DNA from: Candidatus Brocadia sp.
Lineage (GTDB): Bacteria > Planctomycetota > Brocadiia > Brocadiales > Brocadiaceae
Direction of reading: 5' to 3'
Length of the DNA stretch: 46,462 nucleotides
Assembly (NCBI GenBank): GCA_013360945.1
Contig: JABWAQ010000014.1
Location: 1 to 46,462 of the forward strand
Positions 27,159 to 35,066 of the stretch are shown one piece after another. The first letter of the stretch is position 1, and each line of letters starts with the position of its first letter. Made by a program: the position numbers and the translations under genes. The notes under the pieces were generated by a model. The model ran no database searches. It saw only the letters and a list, made by a program, of their open reading frames with translations, and was not told where the DNA came from.

Positions 27159-29471
27159 TTGTATAATTCTTCAACATTCCGCCATAAAAGTTGTTTAAAA
27201 AAAGAACAACATAAATTGAAGATAAGACAAATAAAATACCAGGTTGTTATCATCATCACCTTAGGTGTTTATCTTTATTACCTCGTTTATCGACTTCGTT
27301 ACACCATCAATTCAGACTCCTTGCTCCTCTCTCTCAGTTTTTTTTATGCAGAGGTTCATGGCTTTATTGCATTGTTTCTCTTTTTCTTTCAGATATGGAG
27401 TCCGGCAGAGAGAAAATCCACTCCCCCTCCGGCAGGGTTATCGGTAGATATATACATCCCTACCTATAATGAAGACATTTCCATTGTGAGAAAAACCGCA
27501 CTGAGCTGTGTCAATATAAGGTACCCTCATAAAACCTATATCTTAGACGATGGCAATCGCCCTGAACTGGCAAAAGAAGCAGCGGAGTGGGGTTGTGGAT
27601 ATATTACCAGGACTGAAAGGATGGGTGCTAAGGCGGGAAACCTGAACCATGCACTTCATCGTACCAATGGTGAGTTTGTAGCCATATTTGATGCAGACTT
27701 CGTTCCTCAACCTGATTTTCTGGATAAAACTATGGGTTACTTTCGCGATCAAAAAACCGCCTTTGTCCAAACCCCACAGAACTACTACAACGTTGATGTA
27801 TTTCAGTTCCGGGTTAACAGGGAAAAGGAAAAATCCTGGAACGAACAGGACATTTTTTACAAACTGATGATGCCGTGTATAGATTATTGGAACTCCACCT
27901 TTTTTATTGGGACAGCGGCCGTGTTTAGGAAAAAGGCATTGGAAGAGATAGGGGGATTTGTTACAGGAAGCGTTACCGAAGATTTCCATACTTCGATTCA
28001 ATTCTATGCACGCGGCTGGAAGGGCATTTATCATAATGAAATTCTGGCGAATGGACTCGCCGCAAAAGATCTGAAAAACTACCATACCCAGAAACTCCGA
28101 TGGGCGGAAGGAAACATCGGTTTATTCTTTAAGGATAACCCATTTTTTGTAAAAGGGCTTACTATTCCACAGCGGATATGTTTCTTTGCGGCAATTTTTG
28201 GTTGGCTTGTTGGGTTTCCGAAACTGATCTATTTTATTATGCCGCCCGTTATGATCCTTATTGGCGGCTATCCTATTGGCTCATTTGATAACGCGTTCAT
28301 ATGGCGGTATTTGATGTTTCTTTTTACCATTATTTTTGGTTTTAAATATGCATCGCGCGGATATGGAAAAATCAGGTATGCCGAAGGTTACAATATGATG
28401 AATTTCTTTATCCTCATCAGGGCTGCTATGAGAGCGGTTTTTAAAAAGCTTTTCAGGTTAAGATCGCGTTTTATTGTAACGGGGAAAGGTAACCATGAAT
28501 TTGTTAATATTTCTAACATTATCCCGCAATTACTCATGGGTCTCCTCTGTTTTACCGGAGTCGTCTGGGGGAGCTTAAAACTCTATTACGGTGTAACAAC
28601 TGATTTTGTTGGTATCGGTACAGCCATATTCTGGAGCGGCATCAATGGATTCCTGGCCTTGTTTACCATTGAAAATGTAACCAGACCTTATTTTAAGCGT
28701 AAAGAGTTTAGGTTCATTGGCACGATGCCTGTACGATATTCCATGCTGGAAGATTCAGGTTCTGTGAGCGGTATAGGAATCAGTAAAGATATTAATGAAC
28801 ATGGTATTTCCTTAGTTACCTTTAATCCGCTTCCAATTGATAAAAAAATCTCGCTTTCCATCTACCTGAATGAAAGAATTTTACCGTGCAGGGCGACTGT
28901 GCTTTATACCGTTCACGCGCATCATCTTCCTCATTACCTGTATGGAAAAATGTTTGTGTACGGAATAAAATTTGACGAATTAGGCAGAAATGAAATGGAC
29001 TTGATTAGCGCGTATTGCTTTAACACGATCATACCCAGATATCTCCATAAATTTGGAGAGAGGTCATCTGTTTTGTTGAAAATGTTCTTTAAGTTCTACA
29101 AGCATGAAAGGTTTCGAAAACATGTCCGTAGGAAAATAACGCTTCCCCTCGTTGTTCAAAATAATGGCAAACCTTCTCTTGCTGCCGTTACAAATGATAT
29201 AAGCATCTCCGGGCTTTCGTTCACGAGCTATGTTCCTTTGGAATCAGGTGCAATTCTGGTTATGGAGATCTTTACGCCATTTGGGACGCTGGTGGCTGAA
29301 GGAGAGATAAAACAAATGAGGGCAATTGGCGCCGAAGACTCTTATTTCATTGGCGTCAAATTTACTCAATTTTTCGATCAGTCGGAAGGCGTATTTTCAG
29401 ACCGTACCGGAAAGAACCGCCAGGAAAGTCTTAGCAGATGGTTAAAGATCACTTCGGAAGGCAGTAATTAA
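27159..29471 (+). CDS. bcsA: BcsA-type cellulose synthase with tandem PilZ domains
   Basis: A 770-aa inner-membrane GT2 processive glycosyltransferase polymerising UDP-glucose into beta-1,4-glucan. Two N-terminal transmembrane helices (about 28-80) precede the GT domain with DDG (130-132), DAD (178-180), TED (273-275) and QKLRW (311-315). More helices follow, and the gating loop FIVTGK lies at 438-443. The first PilZ domain has R514xxxR518 and D544-x-N-x-x-G549, with the 26-residue spacing of Rhodobacter BcsA but Ser replaced by Asn. A second PilZ follows with R653xxxR657 and DISISG at 680-685. The TTG start at 27159 has no good SD; TTG 27216 is another possibility, and an in-frame stop at 27141 bars longer forms. 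No bcsB follows. Confidence 0.92.
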   Translation: MYNSSTFRHKSCLKKEQHKLKIRQIKYQVVIIITLGVYLYYLVYRLRYTINSDSLLLSLSFFYAEVHGFIALFLFFFQIWSPAERKSTPPPAGLSVDIYIPTYNEDISIVRKTALSCVNIRYPHKTYILDDGNRPELAKEAAEWGCGYITRTERMGAKAGNLNHALHRTNGEFVAIFDADFVPQPDFLDKTMGYFRDQKTAFVQTPQNYYNVDVFQFRVNREKEKSWNEQDIFYKLMMPCIDYWNSTFFIGTAAVFRKKALEEIGGFVTGSVTEDFHTSIQFYARGWKGIYHNEILANGLAAKDLKNYHTQKLRWAEGNIGLFFKDNPFFVKGLTIPQRICFFAAIFGWLVGFPKLIYFIMPPVMILIGGYPIGSFDNAFIWRYLMFLFTIIFGFKYASRGYGKIRYAEGYNMMNFFILIRAAMRAVFKKLFRLRSRFIVTGKGNHEFVNISNIIPQLLMGLLCFTGVVWGSLKLYYGVTTDFVGIGTAIFWSGINGFLALFTIENVTRPYFKRKEFRFIGTMPVRYSMLEDSGSVSGIGISKDINEHGISLVTFNPLPIDKKISLSIYLNERILPCRATVLYTVHAHHLPHYLYGKMFVYGIKFDELGRNEMDLISAYCFNTIIPRYLHKFGERSSVLLKMFFKFYKHERFRKHVRRKITLPLVVQNNGKPSLAAVTNDISISGLSFTSYVPLESGAILVMEIFTPFGTLVAEGEIKQMRAIGAEDSYFIGVKFTQFFDQSEGVFSDRTGKNRQESLSRWLKITSEGSN

Positions 29472-29520
29472 AATTACCGTCTGGCGTTGAAGTTCACAAT
29501 TAGGGAAAGCGCTGTGACAG

Positions 29521-29580
29521 GAAAGGGCGCATGCTCAGGCAGAAAATCTGAATCATGCCTTTAATTCAGCCGGTTTTTGA
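29521..29580 (+). pseudogene. Fragment of a second GT2 glycosyltransferase
   Basis: A 19-codon stretch reads ERAHAQAENLNHAFNSAGF then stop. It parallels the donor-binding segment of the adjacent cellulose synthase (ERMGAKAGNLNHALHRTNG) and the general GT2 pattern R-x-x-A-K-A-x-N-L-N. In-frame stops lie just upstream. It appears to be the leftover of a decayed paralogue between bcsA and the TPR gene. The match is short, so chance or gene-conversion debris cannot be excluded. Confidence 0.45.
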
Positions 29581-29630
29581 GAGGGGGTCTTTTAAACCGC
29601 ACTGGCAAATTCCAGAAATAAATATCGGCT

Positions 29631-30065
29631 ATGAACTCAATCAAATTGATACGTAATAAATGGTTCCTTTTAATATTTTCGTTCTTTTTTTGGGGAATTA
29701 TCTGGATTTCTTTTCAATGGGTTTATAAAAAAGAACTCCTTTTACGATCCCTGTACAAAAGCACGAAATCCCCCGACACCTTACAGGTCATGATCTTATA
29801 CAGCAATATGATGAAATCCATACCGGATCGTCATGAACTTAAGCCATGGTATTTTCTTGCCAATATCCTGATAAAGGCTGAAAAAAAGAAAGAAGCAATA
29901 AAGGTCTTAAGCAAGTTGATAAAAATTGCTCCGGAAGATAGAGAGGTCAGGCTGTGGCTTGCCATTGAACTTCATAATCAGAAGAGATACAGGGAAGCAG
30001 AAAAACATTTTGCTATGCTTCTTAAGGAAAAACCAGGTAATGCCGTATTGTTGAGCGGAAGATAG
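29631..30065 (+). CDS. Membrane-anchored TPR protein, short
   Basis: A 144-aa protein with one N-terminal transmembrane helix at about 11-31 (WFLLIFSFFFWGIIWIS), then at least two TPR units. These are residues 72-105 (PWYFLANILIKAEKKKEAIK) and 106-139 (REVRLWLAIELHNQKRYREA). It lies between bcsA and the hybrid kinase, so it may help assemble the synthase or export path. It ends abruptly in a TPR helix, 30 nt before a palindrome at 30095. It could therefore be a truncated version of a longer TPR protein. No strong SD is visible. Confidence 0.72.
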   Translation: MNSIKLIRNKWFLLIFSFFFWGIIWISFQWVYKKELLLRSLYKSTKSPDTLQVMILYSNMMKSIPDRHELKPWYFLANILIKAEKKKEAIKVLSKLIKIAPEDREVRLWLAIELHNQKRYREAEKHFAMLLKEKPGNAVLLSGR

Positions 30066-30094
30066 CCGGAGTAGGGTGCGCCCCGGAAACATAC

Positions 30095-30123
30095 CCCTGT
30101 CAGGGCTTTAAACCCTGACAGGG
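30095..30123. repeat. Perfect 11-bp palindrome (CCCTGTCAGGG type)
   Basis: An 11-bp inverted repeat (30095-30105 and 30113-30123) around a 7-nt CTTTAAA loop. A related core, CCCTGACAGGG, recurs at 42214-42224, and a partial REP-like GTAGGGTGCG lies just upstream at 30071-30080. No T-tract follows, so a terminator is less likely than a dispersed repeat. Confidence 0.7.
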
Positions 30124-30246
30124 TTGGCTCGCTAATTTCGGGCTTCGGACTTCATCGTGAGTTCAGTCGAACGATTTTGTCTTTTCCGACTCGTCCGGGG
30201 TGGTATCTTATAAAAAATATTTTGACACTTTTAGCAAAAATATTGT

Positions 30247-30309
30247 GTAGCGCAGGCATCCTGCCTGCTTTTGAATTTATATAATATGCAGGCTGGAAGC
30301 CTGCGCTAC
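30247..30309. repeat. REP-like inverted pair upstream of hybrid kinase
   Basis: Two 22-nt arms (30247-30268 and 30288-30309) are inverted copies with 20 of 22 matches, separated by 19 A+T-rich bases. Each arm itself contains short GCAGGC/GCCTGC palindromes. The form resembles bacterial interspersed mosaic elements made by RAYT transposases, one of which is present at 38043. The right arm ends 34 nt before the kinase start codon. Confidence 0.75.
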
Positions 30310-30342
30310 CAATTATTGCGGCTCGTTCTGGGGATAGAGAGT

Positions 30343-33300
30343 ATGCAAGAAAATAAAATACGTGATAAATCACTCTGTGATTCTGAAGAAATGTATCGAA
30401 AGCTCTTTGAGATTTCTCATGAAGCCATTTTTATTGTGGATGCAATGTCGGGGATTATTGTCGATGCAAATAAAAGGGCGGAATATTTGTTCGGTTATAC
30501 CCGAAAAGAAATTATTGGTAAGAACGAAACGGATATTTACCTCAAAAGCAAATTGCATCCTTACCTGGAAAACTCCGAAGAATCAGCAAATGAAGGGGAG
30601 TGTGTTGACCAGGATACCTATATAGAACACAAAAACGGACAGAGGATACCAGTTGAAGTAAATGCTAGTTCTGCCATGTTGTACGACAACGAGGTTAAAT
30701 ATATTTTTTTTAGGGGTATTGCTGAACATAAATTATACGAAGAAAAAATTAAACAGTGGGCATTGCAACAAGAAGTTATTGCGTTCATAGGCCAAAAGGC
30801 TTTGGAGGAATCTGACTTTTCCACGTTATTGAATATCATAGTCGAAAAAACTGCACAAACTCTTGATGTGGAGTACGGCAAAATATTAGAAATCCTTCCG
30901 GATGGAAAGAGCCTGCTGTTACGTGCAGGAGTCGGATGGAGGATAGGATTAATTGGAAAAGTAACTGTCAGCGCGGGACACGACTCACAAGCTGGTTACA
31001 CCCTTATTTCCAAAGAACCGGTGATTGTCGAAGACCTTCGAACGGAAACGAGATTCAGCAGTCCTCCATTGCTCCATGAGCATGGAGTAATTAGTGGCAT
31101 GAGTGCTGTTATTTACGGCAAGGATAAACCTTATGGTGTTATTGGCGTACATACGACCAGAACGCGGGAATTTGATATTAATGACGCCAACTTTTTACAA
31201 TCAGTGGCGAATATAATCGCTTCTGTAATTAAGCAAAAGCAACAGAATGAGCAAATCCGCTCGCTGTTTCATGCCGTAGAACAGAGCCCGGCTTCTATTG
31301 TTATTACTGATACGAATGGCAATATCGAATATGTTAATAAAAAATTTATCACGATGACCGGGTACACTTCTGAAGAGGCTATAGGAAAGAACCCCAGAGT
31401 ACTAAAAGCAGATAAAACAACCTCTGAAGAATACAAAGAATTTTGGGAAACTATTGTCTCCGGCAAGGAATGGACAGGAGAACTTCTTAACAAGAAGAAA
31501 GATGGACAAACGTATTGGGAGTATGCTTCCATTTCACCAATAAGGAATCAGAACGGGGAGATTACACATTTTATTGCAATAAAAGAAGACATTACCAAGC
31601 GTAAAAAAGCAGAGGAAGAACTACTGGAATTTAGTAATTTCAACCAAACCCTTGTCGCCTCTCTTCCCTTTGGTATGGATATTGTGGACGAGGAAGGCAA
31701 TATCCTTTATATGAGCGAAACATTGGAAACTCTTCTGGGTAAAAAAGCGATCGGAGAAAAATGCTGGAATGTTTATCGCGACAACAAAAAGCAGTGTGAG
31801 AATTGCTGCCTGAAGGAAGGCGTACGGGCAAAAAAGACAGACACTATTGAATCAGAAGGTATCTTTGGCGGAAAAATATTTCAGATAACTCATGTTAGTT
31901 TAGCATATAAAGGTAAAAAGGCTTTTTTGGAGATTTTCAATGATATTACCAGTCTAAAGCAAACCAAGGAAGAACTGCAGTTGCAACATCAAGAGTTGTT
32001 GCAATACTATGAAGAGCTTGAAATACAAAAAAGGAATGTTGAAGAAAAGAATAATGAATTGGAAAAGGCAAAGAAGTTGGCGGATGAGGCCAGCCGCGTA
32101 AAAGGTGAATTCCTTGCCAACATGAGTCACGAAATACGCACGCCAATGAACGGTGTCATAGGCATGACTGATCTGTTGTTAGATACGGAATTGACTCAGG
32201 AACAGCTTGAGTATGCAGAGACAATTCGCAATAGCGCCGATTCCTTGCTGTCCATTATCAATGATATCCTGGATTTTTCCAAGATAGAGTCCGGTAAACT
32301 GGAGATAGAGAACATCGACTTCGATCTGCGTATTGCTGTAGAAAGCACCGTCGACATTCTGGCAGTTGGGGCAGAGAAGAAAGGCCTGGAATTCTCTTAT
32401 TTTATCGATCTGGAAGTACCTTCGCGTCTGCGGGGGGACCCTGGCCGATTGCGGCAAGTGTTAATTAACTTTGGTAGTAACGCCATAAAATTCACAAAAT
32501 ACGGCGAAGTAGCCATCAGCGTAACTCTTGCTAAAGAAACTGATTCTCAGGTAACCTTGCGGTTTGCTGTCAGGGACACCGGCATCGGCATTCCGGCAGA
32601 TCGTATGAAGAAACTGTTCCAGTCATTTTCCCAGGTAGATTCTTCTACCACCAGACTGTACGGGGGCACGGGGCTGGGGTTGGCGATTTCAAAACAACTT
32701 GCCGGGTTAATGGGAGGCCAAATAGGCGTGGAGAGTGAAGAAGGTAAGGGATCGACGTTCTGGTTCACCGTAGTATTGGAAAAACAACCTTCTGTTCAGC
32801 AAAGGGTACCAGAGGAGCCGGGCATTATCGAGTATCTGCGTGTGCTGGTTGTTGATGACAATCATACAAACCGGCGTATCTTTAGGGCATATCTCGAATC
32901 GTGGCGTTGCAGGGTTGAAGAGGCTGTCTCGGCTGAGGAGGCGATGAAAAAACTTCATGAGGCTGTCAACAAAGGTAATCCGTTTCAGATAGCCTTGCTT
33001 GATCGTTGTATGCCGAAGGTGGATGGAGAATCACTTGGTAGGGAAATCAAGGGAGATCCACAACTCAAAGACTTGATTCTGGTAATGCTGACCTCGGTTG
33101 GTATGCGTGGTGATGCAGAGTATTTTAAAAAGCTGGGTTTTGCCGCGTACCTGCTCAAACCGGTAAAACAGTTACAGTTGCTCGAATGTCTCAGAATTAT
33201 TACCAGTGAAACTGAAAGTGTCAGGAAAGATACTTCAAAACAGATCGTCACGCGTTATTCCATATCCGAGGATTATAAGAAATGCCTTCGCATCCTCGTG

Positions 33301-33699
33301 GCGGAGGACAACGTTGTCAATCAGAAGGTTATCTTGCATATTTTGGAGAAGAAACTTGGATATACTATAGATATTGTTACTAATGGGAAGGAGGTCATCA
33401 TGTTGCTGGAGAAATCGGATTACAACCTTGTCCTGATGGACTGCCAGATGCCCGGGATGGACGGTTATGAGGCCACCCGTATCATACGTGATGAGAATTC
33501 ATCTGTCAGGAACCATAATATCACGATAATAGCCATGACTGCCAACGCCATGCAGGGCGACCGTGAGAAGTGTCTTGAAGCAGGCATGAACGATTATATT
33601 TCAAAACCCGTTAACATGCAGGTACTTGCCGATGCAATCAAGCGGAACCTCCATGATGGAATAGAGCATCGACCCTCGTTGGCTTCGCCATCAATGTAA
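30343..33699 (+). CDS. Hybrid histidine kinase: PAS, GAF, PAS, PAS-like, HisKA, HATPase, REC, REC
   Basis: An 1118-aa soluble phosphorelay kinase. ATG 30343 is preferred with purine-rich GGGGATAGAGAG upstream; the longer TTG form would begin inside the REP pair. Domains run PAS1 (about 15-130), GAF (about 150-300), PAS2 (305-425), a third PAS-like segment with cysteines (about 430-540) and a coiled coil. HisKA follows with H596 (MSHEIRTPMNG). HATPase has the N box (QVLINFGSNAIKFT), RDTGIGIP and GGTGLGLAI. REC1 carries D887 and REC2 D1033 (MDCQMPGMDG). No transmembrane helix is seen, so it senses cytoplasmic cues. The expected next partner, an HPt protein, lies 880 nt downstream beyond a repeat-rich insertion. 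Confidence 0.93.
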   Translation: MQENKIRDKSLCDSEEMYRKLFEISHEAIFIVDAMSGIIVDANKRAEYLFGYTRKEIIGKNETDIYLKSKLHPYLENSEESANEGECVDQDTYIEHKNGQRIPVEVNASSAMLYDNEVKYIFFRGIAEHKLYEEKIKQWALQQEVIAFIGQKALEESDFSTLLNIIVEKTAQTLDVEYGKILEILPDGKSLLLRAGVGWRIGLIGKVTVSAGHDSQAGYTLISKEPVIVEDLRTETRFSSPPLLHEHGVISGMSAVIYGKDKPYGVIGVHTTRTREFDINDANFLQSVANIIASVIKQKQQNEQIRSLFHAVEQSPASIVITDTNGNIEYVNKKFITMTGYTSEEAIGKNPRVLKADKTTSEEYKEFWETIVSGKEWTGELLNKKKDGQTYWEYASISPIRNQNGEITHFIAIKEDITKRKKAEEELLEFSNFNQTLVASLPFGMDIVDEEGNILYMSETLETLLGKKAIGEKCWNVYRDNKKQCENCCLKEGVRAKKTDTIESEGIFGGKIFQITHVSLAYKGKKAFLEIFNDITSLKQTKEELQLQHQELLQYYEELEIQKRNVEEKNNELEKAKKLADEASRVKGEFLANMSHEIRTPMNGVIGMTDLLLDTELTQEQLEYAETIRNSADSLLSIINDILDFSKIESGKLEIENIDFDLRIAVESTVDILAVGAEKKGLEFSYFIDLEVPSRLRGDPGRLRQVLINFGSNAIKFTKYGEVAISVTLAKETDSQVTLRFAVRDTGIGIPADRMKKLFQSFSQVDSSTTRLYGGTGLGLAISKQLAGLMGGQIGVESEEGKGSTFWFTVVLEKQPSVQQRVPEEPGIIEYLRVLVVDDNHTNRRIFRAYLESWRCRVEEAVSAEEAMKKLHEAVNKGNPFQIALLDRCMPKVDGESLGREIKGDPQLKDLILVMLTSVGMRGDAEYFKKLGFAAYLLKPVKQLQLLECLRIITSETESVRKDTSKQIVTRYSISEDYKKCLRILVAEDNVVNQKVILHILEKKLGYTIDIVTNGKEVIMLLEKSDYNLVLMDCQMPGMDGYEATRIIRDENSSVRNHNITIIAMTANAMQGDREKCLEAGMNDYISKPVNMQVLADAIKRNLHDGIEHRPSLASPSM

Positions 33700-33776
33700 G
33701 CTGGTTTTAGGGTGTGATCGTAAACAAAATTGCCAAAGGCCCAATTAAATGATAAGGAATTTCAAGCAAATAGTTT

Positions 33777-33849
33777 CCCCTCTGGAAAGAGGGGATTAAG
33801 GGGTGTGTAATCTTCTATAACACACCCCCGGCCCCTCTTTTTAGAGGGG
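33777..33849. repeat. Nested inverted-repeat cluster after hybrid kinase
   Basis: Three hairpins nest into one palindrome. They are CCCCTCT/AGAGGGG at 33777-33794, GGGGTGTGT (33800-33808) with ACACACCCC (33820-33828), and CCCCTCT/AGAGGGG at 33832-33849. It lies 78 nt past the kinase stop. It could weaken or end kinase transcription, but no T-tract follows, so a dispersed repeat element is the simpler reading. Confidence 0.7.
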
Positions 33850-33861
33850 AGCTTAAAAGCC

Positions 33862-33876
33862 GCTGCCAAAGGCAGC
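33862..33876. repeat. GCTGCC-AAA-GGCAGC hairpin, left copy
   Basis: A 15-nt perfect hairpin, 6-bp stem with AAA loop. An identical copy is at 34529-34543, so the pair brackets the DUF559 cassette and its satellite repeats. The flanking bases on the right side of each copy are similar, suggesting direct repeats. Confidence 0.65.
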
Positions 33877-33946
33877 CTGATTTACGTTTAGGAATTTTAA
33901 ACTTTTCGCCTCCCTCTTAATCCCCCTCACTGAGGGGGACAACAAC

Positions 33947-33976
33947 TGTCCCCCGCTGGCGGGGGTAGGGGGTGGA
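33947..33976 (+). repeat. Left terminal inverted repeat of DUF559 cassette
   Basis: A 30-nt G+C-rich sequence starting TGTCCCCCGCTGGCGGGGG. Its reverse complement recurs at 34395-34426 with only two single-base length differences. An extra hairpin (CCCCCTCACTGAGGGGG) lies just outside at 33922-33938. Together with the right copy it bounds a cassette of about 480 bp. Confidence 0.75.
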
Positions 33977-33993
33977 AAAGGAACACGAAAACA

Positions 33994-34431
33994 ATGCGGG
34001 AAAAACCAAAAGCCGATGAAACCAATAATTACGCCTACAATAAAAGGTTGCAGCCATTCGCAAACAACCTGCGTAAGAAAATGACGAAAGCAGAGGCTTG
34101 CTTGTGGAAATATGCCCTGCGTGCCGGACGGATTAATGGTTATCAATTCAGAAGGCAAAGGCCTGTGCTGCAATACATCGCGGACTTTCTTTGTAAAGAA
34201 TTAAAGCTGGTAATTGAGGTTGACGGGGTAACTCATTTAAACGATGAAACTGGGGAAAAAGATAAGCAGAAGTCCCGAGCGGTTGAAAGCGCCGGATTTA
34301 CCATAATCAGGTTTACCGACGAAGATGTATTGAAGAATATGAGCGGTGTTATACACAGGATTGAAAAGGTGGTAGACGCGATCGGGCTGTCCGGTCCACC
34401 CCCCTACCCCCCGCCAGCGGGGGACAAGTGA
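33994..34431 (+). CDS. DUF559-family nuclease-like protein in repeat-bounded cassette
   Basis: A 145-aa protein of the DUF559 / very-short-patch-repair-like endonuclease fold. It shows the N-terminal LRKKMTKAEACLWKYALRA, then YQFRRQRPVLQYIADFLCKE and KLVIEVDGVTHL, with the acidic residues expected of a PD-(D/E)xK-like core, and a C-terminal FTIIRFTDEDVL. The last dozen residues (GPPPYPPPAGDK) are encoded by the right inverted repeat, so the repeat supplies the stop region. It interrupts the kinase-HPt pair and is probably a mobile or selfish unit rather than part of the signalling system. Family recognition is good; activity is untested. Confidence 0.85.
   Translation: MREKPKADETNNYAYNKRLQPFANNLRKKMTKAEACLWKYALRAGRINGYQFRRQRPVLQYIADFLCKELKLVIEVDGVTHLNDETGEKDKQKSRAVESAGFTIIRFTDEDVLKNMSGVIHRIEKVVDAIGLSGPPPYPPPAGDK
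34395..34426 (-). repeat. Right terminal inverted repeat of DUF559 cassette
   Basis: A 32-nt inverted partner of 33947-33976. It overlaps the end of the DUF559 coding region, leaving the stop codon 3 nt outside. Beyond it lies a CCCCCTT/AAGGGGG hairpin at 34464-34481. Confidence 0.75.
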
Positions 34432-34463
34432 AGACGACCCTGGGGGCGTCTTCACTAAAAAAT

Positions 34464-34497
34464 CCCCCTTAATAAAGGGGGCAAGGGGGTTGTTTTT
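34464..34497 (+). terminator. Possible terminator-like hairpin after DUF559 cassette
   Basis: A 7-bp C/G-rich stem (34464-34470 with 34475-34481) is followed by GGGGG and then a six-T run at about 34492-34497. The separation between stem and T-run is longer than usual, so termination is uncertain. It may simply belong to the repeat cluster. Confidence 0.35.
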
Positions 34498-34528
34498 TAC
34501 CGGCATTTGTCGTGTAACTAAAAAGGTT

Positions 34529-34543
34529 GCTGCCAAAGGCAGC
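34529..34543. repeat. GCTGCC-AAA-GGCAGC hairpin, right copy
   Basis: Identical to 33862-33876. It lies 37 nt before the HPt start codon. Together the two copies enclose all of the DUF559-associated repeats. Confidence 0.65.
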
Positions 34544-34580
34544 GTAATTTTCAGGTGAAAATGTAAGGAGGCGTTTTAGA

Positions 34581-34979
34581 ATGAAGACAAATTTACATGA
34601 TATCGCTGTATGCAGGAAAGAAAAGTGGCAAAATAACGAAATAGTCTTTGACAAGGATGAGGCCCTCGAAATACATGGCAATGAAGAGGAATTTGTTAAA
34701 GAACTGGCAGAAATGTTTCTTTATGACTTTTCTGATCAAATATCATTAATAAAAGAGGCTATTACTTGCCGTAATAGTAGCGACCTGGAAAAAGCAGCCC
34801 ACAAACTGAAGGGGGCAGTTGCCAATTTTGGGAAAAATACGGTATATAAAGCAGCATTGAACCTGGAGATGATGGGAAGAGAAAACAGATGGGACGATGT
34901 TCAGGAGGCTTATGGAGCTTTGACGAAAGAAGCAGAACGTCTCATTCACGCGTTAAGGAAATTTGTTAAATCCAAATAA
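34581..34979 (+). CDS. Histidine phosphotransfer (HPt) protein
   Basis: A 132-aa stand-alone HPt module that would carry phosphate from the hybrid kinase REC domain to a response regulator. The phosphorylatable His is H74 in KAAHKLKGAVANFG, in the correct helical context (the family pattern is AHxLKG). TAAGGAGG upstream of ATG 34581 is a strong ribosome binding site. It lies between the kinase (with the DUF559 island between) and the REC-GGDEF-HD-GYP regulator, which fits a kinase to HPt to regulator relay. Confidence 0.9.
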   Translation: MKTNLHDIAVCRKEKWQNNEIVFDKDEALEIHGNEEEFVKELAEMFLYDFSDQISLIKEAITCRNSSDLEKAAHKLKGAVANFGKNTVYKAALNLEMMGRENRWDDVQEAYGALTKEAERLIHALRKFVKSK

Positions 34980-35066
34980 TACTTGCATTTCGACTTCGAT
35001 TATGTTAAGAACGCAGACAGTTGGCTGGGGCAATAGACTGTTAAATGAAGGTTGAAAGAGTGCAAA

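Noticed and set aside
30271..30342. Extended N-terminus for the hybrid kinase from TTG 30271
   Set aside because: The extra 24 codons fall in the REP-like repeat, and a better ATG with a purine-rich leader is at 30343.
33777..34543. Possible CRISPR array
   Set aside because: The repeats here are palindromes of different sequence with irregular spacing, not identical direct repeats with uniform spacers.
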